A stretch of 64,000 nucleotides of DNA from Hymenoscyphus infarciens (lineage: Eukaryota; Ascomycota; Leotiomycetes; Helotiales; Helotiaceae): positions 80,896 to 144,895 of the forward strand of contig LLCB01000134.1 of assembly GCA_001414345.1 (NCBI GenBank), in the 5' to 3' direction. The notes beneath the pieces are model-generated. The model did not search any database. It saw only the letters and a program-made list of their open reading frames with translations, and had not been told where the DNA came from. A program made the position numbers and the translations under genes. The stretch's first letter is position 1. Every line of letters starts with the position of its first letter. Positions 1 to 11,303 of this stretch are shown piece after piece.

Positions 1-2067
1 CGGCCGCGAAAGTCGAAGAGTCATGGGCGCTCAGCAAGTCTCCAGATAGTACCCAGAAGGAACGGGGTCCATACAGGTCCTCCTTCGGGTATGTATTAGA
101 ATGATCTTCTCCATTGTTGCGGATTTTAACACTCCATAGCTCCTCTTGGACAACGATCGTCAACGCATCCTTCCCCCCTCCTCGTATCTTCCTTTTCGCC
201 TATCAATAAAGATTATCATTTTCCCGAGAGGTATCGACAGTCTGGTATTCAGACTGCACCGAGTACACCAAGTCTTTCAGGTTCCCCCAATGAGAGAAGA
301 AAACCTTCGGGGTCGTTCCAACCAGCATTCAAGTTTCCTCCGCCTTCATCGGTAGATTCGAGGGATCATATTGGCGGTGGTAATTCCCCCGATACACGAT
401 TGCTTTCTCCACGATCAAAAGAACCCACCCCTAGTCCCAACGAGCAGCCTGGACCTCTAGCCCGGGTCCTATCGCCTGCAAGTGTTCTAGGGACACCACG
501 GAGTAGCGGCGAGTTTTATTCTCTAAGCAATAACTCTACGGAGACTCTTGCTTCTGAGTACGCTGGACAGCAAGGAGGACGAATACCACCGTATGGAGGA
601 CACTTGAGACGGCCTTCGAATTTAGCACCTATTAATCACCACCGACCCCCGGAGACATTGATGATGGGATATGCTCAAATCCATGGTTCCTTCACTTTTG
701 ATGGTTCATTAATAAGCCAAGCACCCTTCGAGGAGGTGAAAAGGAAGGGAGCGGTAGGTGGCCAAGGTGGTGGTGTGATTGGACTAGAAACCAACAAGAG
801 GAATAGCGGTCTTCTCAAAAGTTTTGGATGGGGTAATATTGGGGAGTCGATTGGTGGTCTACTTGGAGGTGGTGAACTCAGCAGCATCAAAGACATGAGA
901 GGTATTGCGAGCTCTCGGGCAGTACCATTACTGTCAACCCCGCAATCAATTCTTTTTGTCGACTTACGCCTCGCTCCCGGAGAAAGCAGAAGCTACAAAT
1001 ACGCTTTCAAGCTTCCTAGGGGTCTTCCACCAAGTCATCGTGGGAAAGCTATCAAAATCTCTTATAAACTAATTATTGGTACTCAGAGGCCCGGTGGGGC
1101 AAAGGAGCAACAAGTAAAATCGGTAGAGGTTCCTTTCCGGATATTAGGAAGTGTGAACACCCACGGAGAACTTCTTGGTCACGATTTAATGTCCCCATAT
1201 ATCATCCTTCGCGACCAAGCCCGTGTTAAGGTAATTGAAAGCTCGCCAGGGGCCAGTCCGGAAACTGCAAAAAGTCTGGAAATCAAAACAGCTTCAAACC
1301 CAAATCAGTCGACATTGAATGAGTTTTTGTCATACGTTGATGAACTTCTTAATCGACCGCATCCCAGTGCGGGGTTATTATCCCCTACCGCCGAACTACA
1401 AAGTCGTCGCCCATCGATGATTGAGGAGCCTGCCACGGCGAAGGATGCAATAGACATGGCCATTTTGCGAAGCAATATCACGACTGGTTCTCAACAGAGC
1501 GCCAATCGTTTTGAAATTGCTCGTAGCGGGAAACGTGTGGCAGTGGTTTTGCTTGCAAGGCCAGCTTATCGTTTGGGCGAAACAGTCACTGTGGCTATCG
1601 ACTTCACCGATGCAGATATCCCATGTTATGCTGTTCATATGTCACTGGAAACGTCCGAGAAGATTGATAATTCAATTGCGTTGCGTTCTGAAGCCAGTGT
1701 ACTTCGTGTCACTCGGAAGGTCCATGTTTCTCATTCGGAATCGACACTTTTCGCAAGAAGAGTGGTATTTTCGCCTACGATACCTATTACGGGAACTCCT
1801 GAGTTCATAACCAGTGGAGTCAGCCTCGAATGGCGAGTACGAATTGAATTCGTCACCCCTCGGTTGGCGTTTGCAGAAAACGAAATCATGGCAGTCAAGG
1901 AAGATCTCTTGGAAGAAATAGCCCGAGACGATCGAGGCGTTACTCTCGCTTCAGCAGAAGTATTAGACTGTGAAAGTTTTGAGATTGCCGTTCCTATTAG
2001 GGTTTATGGCGCATTAGCAGGAAATACAGAAAGAGATGAGAATTTGGTCGATGGACTTGTAGTATAG
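1..2067 (+). CDS. rgp1: Rgp1-like subunit of the Ric1-Rgp1 Golgi GEF (5' partial)
   Basis: Partial gene; the start lies upstream of the window. Exons are <1..88 and 140..2067, joined across a 51-bp intron (GTATGT donor, TAG acceptor), giving 671 visible residues. The first ~280 residues are Ser/Pro-rich and low in complexity. The conserved part follows: a segment containing FVDLRLAPGESRSYKYAF (about residue 300), then LPPSHRGKAIKISYKL, and later LARPAYRLGETV (about residue 500), an arrestin-like beta-sandwich pattern typical of the Rgp1 family. In yeast Rgp1 pairs with Ric1 as the nucleotide-exchange factor for Ypt6 (Rab6) at the Golgi, needed for endosome-to-Golgi recycling. The Rgp1 assignment rests on family resemblance; the complex role is inferred from yeast. 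The C-terminus and stop codon (2065-2067) look intact. Confidence 0.88.
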
Positions 2068-4020
2068 GGAAAGGGAATAGGGTGGCATTTGCGAGGGCGT
2101 TTAGGTACATAGAGAGGCGTAATTCCTTATGGTTGTGTCATATTGTCGGCTTCGAATTCTTGTTTATTGCCTGATGGTAAAGATTAAAACATGATTTTTG
2201 GGGGCGTTTAGAGAGCATGGGATGGCATGTAGTAAAGCCGGACCACAAATCTATTTCATCAGGATATTTTGATGTTTTCAGTTGACATGAACTCTTTCTT
2301 TGTCTGAATATGTATCAACAAAACTCCCAAAGTATATATGGATTTTTGTGACAGCAATACAACGTTACAACCGGCTTTCCTATTCAAAAACGATGCAGGA
2401 ACTTAAAGTCAATGTTTGAATACATTATCTTTGCGTTTTCTTTTCGTGTGGGTAAGAAAGTCAACAGACGCTGGAGCTCCCCCTGCGTACTCCGCCTGTC
2501 AGGGGGAATGATTTAAGGTATACCAGCTTCTACTTTGATATAACCACAACTACTATTCAAAAAGTTGTAAGACTTAATAAACTTCTTTTAGACTTCTCTA
2601 GGGATGGATTAGGATTTTTGTTATATTCTTACGGCTTTATTTGGCCTTATAATACGCTGTAATACAGTATAAAGATCAAAGTTTCGGTGGGGCAGCCGTG
2701 CCTCAAAACGGCAGGTTTTTTCTCCCCCTGAGAGCTCCGCGACGGCTGCTGCGCCGTAATCCAGTTCCCTTTTCAGCCTGCTAATTTTTAAGAATCATAT
2801 ATTGATGTACTTCCCCAGAGTAGCCTCGAAAACCAGGGCTAGAATATTAGATTCATACCGAGGATTTTCGAAACCAACTAGTACGTGCCAGTTAACTATC
2901 TCATATCGTGCTTATCGTCCTGGGTGACGACTTGGGCGTCTCAGCCGCGTCTTCCTCGTTCAACCACTACCTGCTCGTCATCCTCTGGTCATGCCATGAC
3001 CGTCATGGCAATTCCCAGATATAATAATAATAAGTGACCTCGCCTACCTCGGTGGCATGTTTGCGAGCCTTATTTTTTCGTCGGGTGCTCTTTTTTGGTT
3101 TGTCCTCCCTTCCCCTTTTCTCCCCTTCTTCCCTCTTTCCACCCCACAACCTATTTATCCAGCTAACCAAATAAAGATATTCCGGTCTACTCTTTACAGG
3201 CAGCGCATAAGTTACATAGGCCATAATCTTAGAAGTAAAAGCGTTTCGTAAGAGCGAACTTACTACGACTATTTATTACCATTTTCAAGTCAATAAGAGT
3301 GCTTTTATTTTGGTCAAGTTTGTTTTGCATCTTGCGGTGCTTTCGGTGAGTAAGGAAGGGCTTTTTGAGGGGGCGGGACAGTTTATTACTTGAGTGGTTA
3401 TGGTTGCGTAAGTGGTTTTTCTGTTACTCTTTTTGATGTTGGGGGTATGGAGAGGGCTGGTTGGAGCCGAGTGGCTTGCGATAGGCATTAGCAACGGGAG
3501 TAAATGGCTTTCATTTTTCCAGTTTTCTTTTACACTTGAACGGAGAATTTGTGAGAATTTTTACCTCGCCCTAAAAGCAGCGCCTAAAAGTGTGGGTCTG
3601 GAAGGTTCCAGTCTTTTGGGGAGTGAATACTCAAATTGTTCTAGAAGATTGGAACAACGAGAGACCTTCCGCTGCTAACATACGTTAAGAGCGCGGGACT
3701 ATGTGGATTGGAGAGGATGGGGATGGCCGAATGACGGCTAACTGAGTGATGTTTAGTGTGCGGTTTTGGGGGGCGTTGTTTTACGCGGTGAAGATTCGTA
3801 GAGAGGAGAGGGAGTTCGAGGAGAGCATTGTGAAGGGGATATGGTGAAGGAGTGGGAAGAGAAGAGGGAATTCATGTCTATGGGGCAAGCTCCCACAAGC
3901 ATGGTTCTCACAATGTTTAGGTAGCCAAAAAAGACAGGGAGCGGTGCGAGAGAGATATTGCCTAATTAAGAGTAAACTTCGTTAAGATTCAAGTCTAGTA
4001 CTTATTACGAAGTTGTTATA
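2068..4020. other. Gene-free, AT-rich start of a decayed island
   Basis: No coding sequence that I can support. It holds the 3' flank of the Rgp1 gene, two GC-rich stem-loop-like clusters (about 2475-2515 and 2690-2765) within AT-rich DNA, and a 70-bp imperfect hairpin near 3600-3670. Short open frames here have no recognisable protein features. Confidence 0.5.
3600..3670. repeat. Imperfect inverted repeat (hairpin) carrying the TTGGAACAACGAG word
   Basis: Left arm 3600-3615 (GGAAGGTTCCAGTCTT) pairs with the right arm at 3647-3670, whose complement reads GGAAGGT, a bulge, then TTCCAATCTT. One G/A difference lies between arms. The right arm contains TTGGAACAACGAG (3649-3661), which recurs at 51573 and 58572. 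It is probably a relic of a small inverted-repeat element. Confidence 0.4.
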
Positions 4021-5145
4021 TCAAGACAGTCGAACGATCTCCTTTTGCTTGATATTACTCAGTGTCATCTGATTAACACTCGATTTTTGCATGTCCTTCA
4101 GTTTGGTTGCTGACATTGCCATCACAAAGGCTGCTGCAGACGAAGCGTTTAACTGCCGCTTGGCAATGGCTAGCGATTTCTCATTTGCAGGTTTATCGAT
4201 TGCAGCTACCATGCCCATGTTCACTAATTTGCTGGCTCGCACAGCTTCTCTAATTTGCTTACCCCTTAATTTGTTGGCGTCACTTCTCTGGGAATCTGAT
4301 TGATGCGCCCAAGGTTGTTGTTGGATTACTTGTGTTGACGACCCAAGCGAATGAGTTCACGGGCACCATACCCTTCGAGAGCGTGTCCTGGGGTATGCCA
4401 TTTCTGATATCAACATTCATGGTTGTATTAATTGGGGAAACCACTGCAACGCGCAGACCGTCAACGAATTCGGCTTCTTACTTCCCGCCCGTGGTGTTAT
4501 TCATCGTTCTTGTTGCTCCTTGGCCGTATTGAACAAAAATATTAGATTCGTCTTAACTTTGTCGGCCAAGGAGACGATACTCGCCAGTTATATTTGTCAT
4601 TTTGATGATACGGGTGTTGTTCTCGCTCCTGTGGACATTCCGTGTTATATCATAGACAACCCAACTTTTCTTATCCTTAGAAAGCGTGCCAACGTATGTA
4701 TTGCCCTCCTGTACTCCCATGCTGTTGAGCTTATCTACCCCATAAGGAATCTCTATCTTAGCGATGAGGTCGTTGGCCGAGTCGCACATTTGAACCACGT
4801 ACGAGTAATTCTGGATTCCGACAAAGGATTCGCCATTTGCCCCGGAAACGAATTGAGCATTAAGGGGGGCCATGTTTTGGTTGACGACGACTGTTCTGTT
4901 CTTAGGCGAGAAGAGATCTAGGGCAAGACCGCCGACAAAGTCTTGGTCGAATCTTTCCATCTATGGTAGGTTTAGTAAGTGAGCTGCTATTCGATTGGAC
5001 CGACACCTACAGCGCCAGGGACATCGAGTGTCTGACCAAATTTTGCAAGTTCCGGTTCGGGTGGGGTGATTCCGTTTTGAGCAACGATCATTCCCATCAT
5101 ACAACTAAAGGGAAAAAAGTCTTACAGTTCAATATGAAAGCCATT
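4021..5145 (-). pseudogene. Decayed secreted/surface-protein gene
   Basis: Consecutive minus-strand reading segments form one protein broken by frameshifts and a stop. Reading from 5145: a start MAFILNCKTFFPLVV, a shift, then MMGMIVAQNGITPPEPELAK, which together look like a signal peptide and mature N-terminus. Next (4960-4553) come LNAQFVSGANGESFVG, VVQMCDSANDL and ENNTRIIKMTNITGEYRLLG. After a shift near 4550 follows VDGLRVAVVSPINTT and PVNSFAWVVNTSNPTTTLG, interrupted by TAA at 4480-4478. After another shift near 4275 comes RASKLVNMGMVAAIDKP, ending at 4021. The family is familiar from fungal secreted proteins of unknown function; I cannot name it. A CAA-to-TAA stop would fit RIP. No intact copy is in the window. 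Confidence 0.65.
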
Positions 5146-7299
5146 TTGAAAACTTAACAGAATGTTTTAGTACAATAGTAATTGAGTGTACGGTAAGTGG
5201 AAGCGCGAGGCAAGAGAGAGTGAGAGATCTATTAACTTTCTTTTGAAGGCAGGCGTTGACACCTGTATTTCAGGGCCAGAATTACCTCATTCTTCTGTTT
5301 TGAAACTGGACAGAAGATACCTTATAATCGTGCCTCAATATAAAAGACACTCACGTCGGTCCGACAGAGCAGCTGAAAAGCTCTTTGTGGCTGACCGGAT
5401 AGATGAGAGCAGCTGTTGTAAGCCAACCTACCTTATTAGTCAACTCGTCTTAGCTATATGATCTACGACAACAGCTACACACAACTTAGGCTTTTGTTCC
5501 TTTAGCAAGCGCTACCTTAGCAAATGAGCTTTCAGTTGATTTGTCGAATCTGATCTAGGGCCCCGTTCAGGGGGAAAATAGACTAATCTTTTTCTATGCA
5601 ACGATGAAACAGTTTTTGCTTTTCCTATTTACCGTGATCAACTAAGTCCTTAAACTAGGGGTAAATTAGATCTAAGCGTGGATAAGAAATGCTTGAAACT
5701 AACGCTCGTGCTAGGTTTTGTTTCAACGAGTAACGCTACTCAGTATCCTACGCCCCTATAATTGTCTCAAGCTTCACTTAGTTATTGCCGCCCTAAATTT
5801 AGCCTGTTAACAATTGTCTCACTTCAACACAATTTTCTTTCAACAACATTGATAAATTGCGCTCAGTCCCGTTAGCTTCATACTATTCTCACAGGTCAAA
5901 AACCCCTTTCTCATTTAGTTTGAATAAATTAAGCGGTATCAATAGAGGCTATTTATCTATCAAAACGAGTCTACGCTTGTCGGAAGCTGAGAATTCCTCC
6001 CATAATACTGACCTCGCCATTATAGTAAGATTAATCATTCATATAAGGCATCAAAGCCAGAACTCACAACTCTAAAAGTACTCTATTTTTGGATCTAAGC
6101 TTTCTGCTCCAGAGCAAGAAAAATCTCTATTCTAATGTCTGTATGCTGTAACCCAAGATTTACTCCGTCATAATCTAGATGATCTCCCCACTAAGCGATA
6201 TAAAGTATTGTTCATGTTCGAGTCCCACAATCGACTGCGTTGGGCTTCGGTCGTTTCTGGCTGTATTACGAGGTCCGCAATTATTTCCCGGTACCTGAAA
6301 TTTGTTCGACTACATACCTTTTCTAATTCGCGCTTATAACTTACCTTATTATTTTTAGTGGTGTATATATTAAAATAGGACTAATATATGCGTGCCAAAC
6401 AGGCCCTAAACTCTTTAGTCTCTTCTAGTACTTAAGCGAGGTTTGAGAGTACTATTAAGACAGTTCGCTAAGAACCTAAATCTACTATCTAAACTTAGTA
6501 TAACCCTGCGAGGCCTAATCACAAAAGCCCAGTGATAATTACTACTAAAACATGGCTTACAAAGCTCTTACTTTAAATTTATTAACCTATAAACGCTGAG
6601 ACTTTCCAAGACAAGATCGTAGAAACGTAAGTCCTCCTTAGACAAATCAATTTTATAGTACTCGACATTTTTCATAGATTATAGGCTACAGGTAGTGCTT
6701 CTACTATGAGCATTGGTGAGTTAATTTTTTAGGTTTAATATATGTTCAGTAGTAAAACTCTTTGTAATAAGCAAGTTTTAGAAAGTTAGAATAAACAAAG
6801 GTATTATTTACTACTAGCGATCTTAGATTCTAAGAGCTTTCTATTTTTAGGTAGCTAGAGAGCCTGACTTAGCTTCTATCTACACCTTTTTCTATACTTC
6901 AGCGCTATATAGTATTTCTAATCTAGTATCAAAGGAACACATCGACACTGCTTAATACAACTTTAGGTGTAAAGCTTTAAATAAAACTAAGGTTAGCAGA
7001 TACCTACTAGCTTATCTATTATTCTTTAAAAAAAAACAAAGGAACAAGAGAAGACTAAAGAAATTTCTCACTAATACACTAGGTGCAAGTACTCATTGAA
7101 AAGGGTTTCGGTTACTCTATTGGCGACGGAGTGCTCCTCGCTCAACTTGCCTGGTGAACAGTACAAGGCGCTAGGAGGGCGTATAAAGCTTTTTCCTCTA
7201 ATCCTATTTTTGAAGATTTATTCTAAGTAGCGGGGGGCAAGTTTTTTCTTTACTCACTACCCTCTACTCCTAATTCAAAGAGAAAAGCGTACGCTAATT
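5146..7299. other. AT-rich, RIP-like degenerate DNA
   Basis: About 2.1 kb with strong A+T bias, very frequent TA dinucleotides and stop codons in all frames; no coding potential seen. This is the pattern left by RIP on old transposons. It includes a possible TA-flanked inverted-repeat element (5558-6406, listed separately). Confidence 0.65.
5558..6406. mobile_element. Possible degenerate TA-flanked inverted-repeat element (849 bp)
   Basis: The left end reads GGGCCCCGTTCAGG after TA (5556-5557). The right end, in reverse complement, reads GGGCCTGTTTGGC and is followed by TA (6407-6408). The arms match over only about 10-13 bases with mismatches, so this is suggestive. TA duplication and AT-rich interior would fit a RIP-mutated Tc1/mariner-class transposon or MITE. 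No transposase frame survives. Confidence 0.35.
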
Positions 7300-7915
7300 T
7301 ATTACAGCTACGGCGATTACGACGAACTTACATACGAGTTGTCTAGCCTCCACAACATCCTGCAACGTCTTCAAAGTAAATTCACGAACCCTGATTCTCT
7401 CCTCGAACCCACAGACGATGACCGGAAACCACGAACTCAACGAGCTTGGAGGAGCATGCCAACCCATTTTAAGCATTATAGAATCGGTTGTATCGAAATA
7501 CAACGCTTTGTCAGAGAACAAGAAAAGTGGGAAATAATTATGGCAGAAGATTCGGTTTGGGAACGGGGAGGTGCAAGACTTAGCTGATATCAGGCTGAAA
7601 TTATCAACACATACTACTGCCATGATGATGATTATCAACCTTTGTTCATTAGACTCGCAGGGGAGAGTTGAAAAGCAGTTCGATTGTTTTAGTGGGGATC
7701 CGAAAGGAAAGAAAGAGAGAATAGAGTGGGTGGCTGCAAATATGACAACAAAAAGTCGAGAGGATACAGTTTGGACATCACATTCGGGGGACGATAAAGC
7801 CTTTTGGGGTGGTTTGTGAAGGTTACCGGAGCTCTGTAATATCAAAATAGATGAACTTGATTATTAGTTACGTTCTGCAACTTGGGGATCGGGGAGTGTT
7901 CGATTAAACAGGAGG
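7300..7915 (+). pseudogene. Broken N-terminal domain of a fungal STAND/ankyrin-type protein
   Basis: Two long plus-strand segments are parts of one helical domain. The first contains LSSLHNILQRLQSKFTN, EPTDDDRKPRTQRAW and QRFVREQEKWEIIMAED. After a frameshift near 7582 the second contains ADIRLKLSTHTTAMMMIINL, then EWVAANMTTKSRED. A third frame carries EGYRSSVISK, a TAG stop, then LQLGDRGVFD near 7905. This resembles the all-helical N-terminal domain found before NACHT/ankyrin regions in many ascomycete proteins (similar to the 'azaphilone pigment cluster protein L N-terminal' type). That assignment is from memory. The start codon and any C-terminal effector region are missing, so it is non-functional as it stands. 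Confidence 0.55.
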
Positions 7916-8277
7916 CGAAATCTCAAGGAAGGGAGTTCTATTAGCAACTCCATAAAGAATCAACGGCCGAAAAATCAAATAAATCTCCTTATTTAACGAC
8001 TCAGCTGAATTCCTAAATATTAACAGCGTAAAAGAAATCCCTTGGATACTTGAGCACGAGCTCTCTTGTAACCACGCAACTACATCTTAACAACTCGTTA
8101 AGGAATAACTCAGTCCCGGGGTTAGAAGTAGTCTCGAAGCTATAGTCAGAATCAGACTCGGGATTAAATTAGTAAGTCATTTTGATAATCGACTTATCCT
8201 AAGAAAGCGATATCATTATCCTAAATGTTTCTACTTAGCGATAGAATAGACAGGCCCCGCCTGCGAAAACACAAGGT

Positions 8278-8700
8278 GTGAGTATCCAGCACGTTGACCG
8301 TGGTAGGCAAAACAACAATAAGGAAGCCCGCAATAAAATCGAAACTGAAAGAATGTTACAAGCAGTTTCTGGCCTCAACGAAAACTATTCCGAAATCGAG
8401 GTTGGAGAAGCGACTGGAGCAGCCTCTTTAAAAGTGACAAGCAGCATTGAGAAGAGGGTTCCCAACCGCCAGACTACAACCTCGTCGAAGAAATTGACTG
8501 AAGAAACGGCTCCCAATGATGTGCATTTGAAAGCAAAAAAGATCAATGATCCAGGCGAAGACGGGTGTGACGTTACACCAAAGGGAGAAGACCACCTGGA
8601 TGCATCCCGGTTGAGATTGGAAGAAATAAGACATAGGATCGAGGGAACCAAGCTTTCGATTGAGGACAAAAGTTGTAAGAGGATAGGGGATTCAAGCTAG
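8278..8700 (+). pseudogene. Charged coding relic, possibly the continuation of the 7.3-kb pseudogene
   Basis: A 140-residue open frame without a convincing start (its first codon is GTG). It is rich in Glu, Lys and Ser, with a helical-looking end around SRLRLEEIRHRIEG. It lies 360 bp downstream of and on the same strand as the broken N-terminal domain, with stop-riddled coding-like DNA between. I do not recognise it. It may be the variable linker of the same decayed gene, or chance. Confidence 0.3.
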
Positions 8701-10716
8701 GAACGACCGAAGTCTACTAATAAACTTCTTGATGCACCGGAAGAACTTTCACACGTTAGAAGCGAGAGCTCTCAAATAACAGCACCGCAGTGTTATCAGA
8801 TGGCAATGATTGAGCAGCCAAAATAGTTAGTATAATATTTCCCCTATGCTATTCCTGTCAGGTTATTACCGACTAGCGGAATGAACCAGAAGGGTGTAAT
8901 CATCACTATCGTCGATGTAGTTGGGAGGAGGTATAGGATCCCATTTGAGACTGCTAGGAATTGGCAGGTAAATTAACCCCTCTGATCACCAAACGGTTGT
9001 TATCGGAGCAGACAATGTATGAATTTATAAAAACTAGTTTCCGCCATGTGAGCGCGCATTGTATTGAAAATGAAAGATTGACATAATTGATCCCCACGGA
9101 GAGATAATTCTCCCCCAGACTTGGTCATTCTTGGTCCCCGGTTGGACGGTGACCATGCCGATGCCGGAATCTCCCAGACCTTCCAGTAGAGTGCCTAGCA
9201 GAATTCATGAAGGCCGAAGAAAGCGAAAAGGGGTTGATTTAGTGGGTTGCGTTGAACTCATGAAAATTTCAGAATATCACTCCTACATTTTGTCTTCTTT
9301 ATGATCAACGAATTGCACAGATTGAAGCTACACTCGTCATCCTCTCTTATATGCGATATTGAAATAGGTTGTATTAATATGAATCGCCCACCATCGTTAA
9401 CAATTTAGCATTCGTTTAGTTTGACTCTTTTTCTATGGTATATTGTAATTCCAACCCCCGGAAATCATCAACATCCTTTTAATTAGGAAAATGGTAGTCG
9501 TGATCAGAAGCCCAGGGAGGGGAAGAGGTTAAAAGCAGTCTCGCTTACTAACGGCATTCTAGTAATGCAAACGCAGCAAAGTATCCTCCCACATCTACCA
9601 CCCTTAAAAATAGATAATACATAGCGTCTTCAAGTATTAGAAACCTCTTAGCAGGAAACTATTAAGGTATGCCCATAGTAAAGAGGCGTTGAACCACCAT
9701 TATTCAAATCCAAGTCCTCGGAATCATCTAGACAACCTGGTAGCTTCTAAATCTCAACGTACATGATTCCAACGATTTCCCCCGAAAAGAGTGCCAATCC
9801 TTTGTAGTAGAACACTATTTTGTCCAAAGCTCTCCAAGAAGGATAGAAACTTCACAAAGAATCAACTTGGCTGTTTCAATTTTGCTCAAGGGGTTATCGT
9901 GAATGTTCTTAACTGAAGTATCAATAATTTCAGCATTGTGTTTCGGGTTGATCTTCTTGTCAAGGTAAGTGTGATCGTGAAAAGAGGATTGTCGATGACG
10001 ACAATGCCCTTGTCCTTGCAAACCCCCCAACAACAAGAAAGGAAAACTTTCAAATTTTGCTTTTCGCGGGATGTTGTGGGCTATTTCCAAAGTAGAACAG
10101 AAAATTCCAGCTTTGTATTGGTAACCAGTCAAGAGCATGAACTGGACAGCCCTGAGAGTGCCTTAAGCTAGTAATTTCCTCAAAAAGTTAGCCTATCGAT
10201 TTTGTACTTGGTGGATTGACACGCTTTCCACGTGCCACTCGAGAAGCATCGCAGCTTCTAGAGTATCCCCAAACCACTCTGAACGGAATAGCTTCTTTAA
10301 AAGCCGATCCTCTTTAACGAAAGACGTTTTCTTCATCATTATTAGGATGACCGTAGGCAACGTATACAAAAAGCTGGGCCTGCTTCCATTTTTCCGGCTG
10401 TCGACAGGAATCTTTACAAGATCTGGCTTAAATGCCCGACGGTAGACTACATTATTCGTCTAGCTATATTTGCGTTCTTCCACATCCAAGATCCAGGAAT
10501 AGATTTTGATCTGTCTGCGGGCCAATAACTGCTCTTGTATAGTTTTGCTACCATGTGTATGTATTCCTTTGAATCGTGTATTTAGATTCCCATTTTGGGT
10601 GCAAGAATTCATCAATTGCGTCGTCATGGGGGGTGAGAAAATTTTTATTATTTGCTTGTTATTTTTGGCATGTAATGCTGTAATTCTGACCCAACTAGGG
10701 GCTATTGAAATCACTA
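8701..10716. other. Gene-free stretch with weak coding relics
   Basis: No intact gene. On the minus strand around 10170-10440 a fragment reads EKWKQAQLFVYVAYGHPNND, then a stop and FKEAIPFRVVWGYSRSCD, which looks like an old protein-coding sequence, but I cannot assign it. A 107-residue minus frame at 9815-10138 is also unassigned. The rest is non-coding. Confidence 0.35.
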
Positions 10717-11242
10717 CAGTGAGTTGCGAGTTAAGCTTGAGTTTGCCCACTTTTTTTATAATCCCCGCTTTTTTTTTAAAAAAAAGCTTTCTTCCTCTTT
10801 TCTTTAGAAGACAGAAAATAAAAGTACTCTAAAAGAGACGAGGCCTAGCTAGAAAGAAGTGCTATATCTAATTATCTCTCTTCTATATTACTTATTAATT
10901 TAAAGTAAGTATAATAAAAATAAACTAAAAAATAGATAATTCTTAAAAAAACCCCTTTTTTTGAAAAATTTTCACTACCCCTATAAGGTCTTATTACTAC
11001 CTTGATAAGGCCTTCTAAAAAGTAGAATATAAATATAAACTTCTATTTTATATATAAAAAGTTTATAGAGTAATAGAGGACATATAGAGCTCTCGTTTCC
11101 TATTATCTAGAGTATACTAATATATGTTGTTATTAAGTAAAGAGCAAAATAAGATAGCAGAGAGGGGAAAAGTAGAGATTTTTTCAAAAACGCTCGGATT
11201 ATAAAAAAAACTTAAAATTCAAGCTTAATTCGCAACTGACTG
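10717..11242. mobile_element. Tc1/mariner-type MITE or degenerate element (526 bp)
   Basis: Clear terminal inverted repeats of about 60 bp. The left end begins CAGTGAGTTGCGAGTTAAGC; the right end in reverse complement begins CAGTCAGTTGCGAATTAAGC. Both continue through CTTGA[G/A]TTT and TTTTTTTATAATCC. The arms differ mostly by G/A, as expected from RIP. The element is flanked by TA on both sides (10715-10716 and 11243-11244), the Tc1/mariner target duplication. The interior is very AT-rich with no transposase frame. Non-autonomous or eroded status is inferred from that. Confidence 0.85.
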
Positions 11243-11303
11243 TATTTGCTCTATGCGAATTTCAAATTCGGCTCGAGCTGTGTTGTGTTTGACCTTCAAG
11301 CGC

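Noticed and set aside
6205..6260. tRNA-like B-box (GTTCGAGTCCCAC) in AT-rich DNA
   Set aside because: The flanking bases do not form a T-stem or acceptor stem and no A-box or anticodon arm is present.
7294..7845. 183-codon minus-strand frame
   Set aside because: It is antisense to the recognisable plus-strand N-terminal domain relic and has no domain features of its own.
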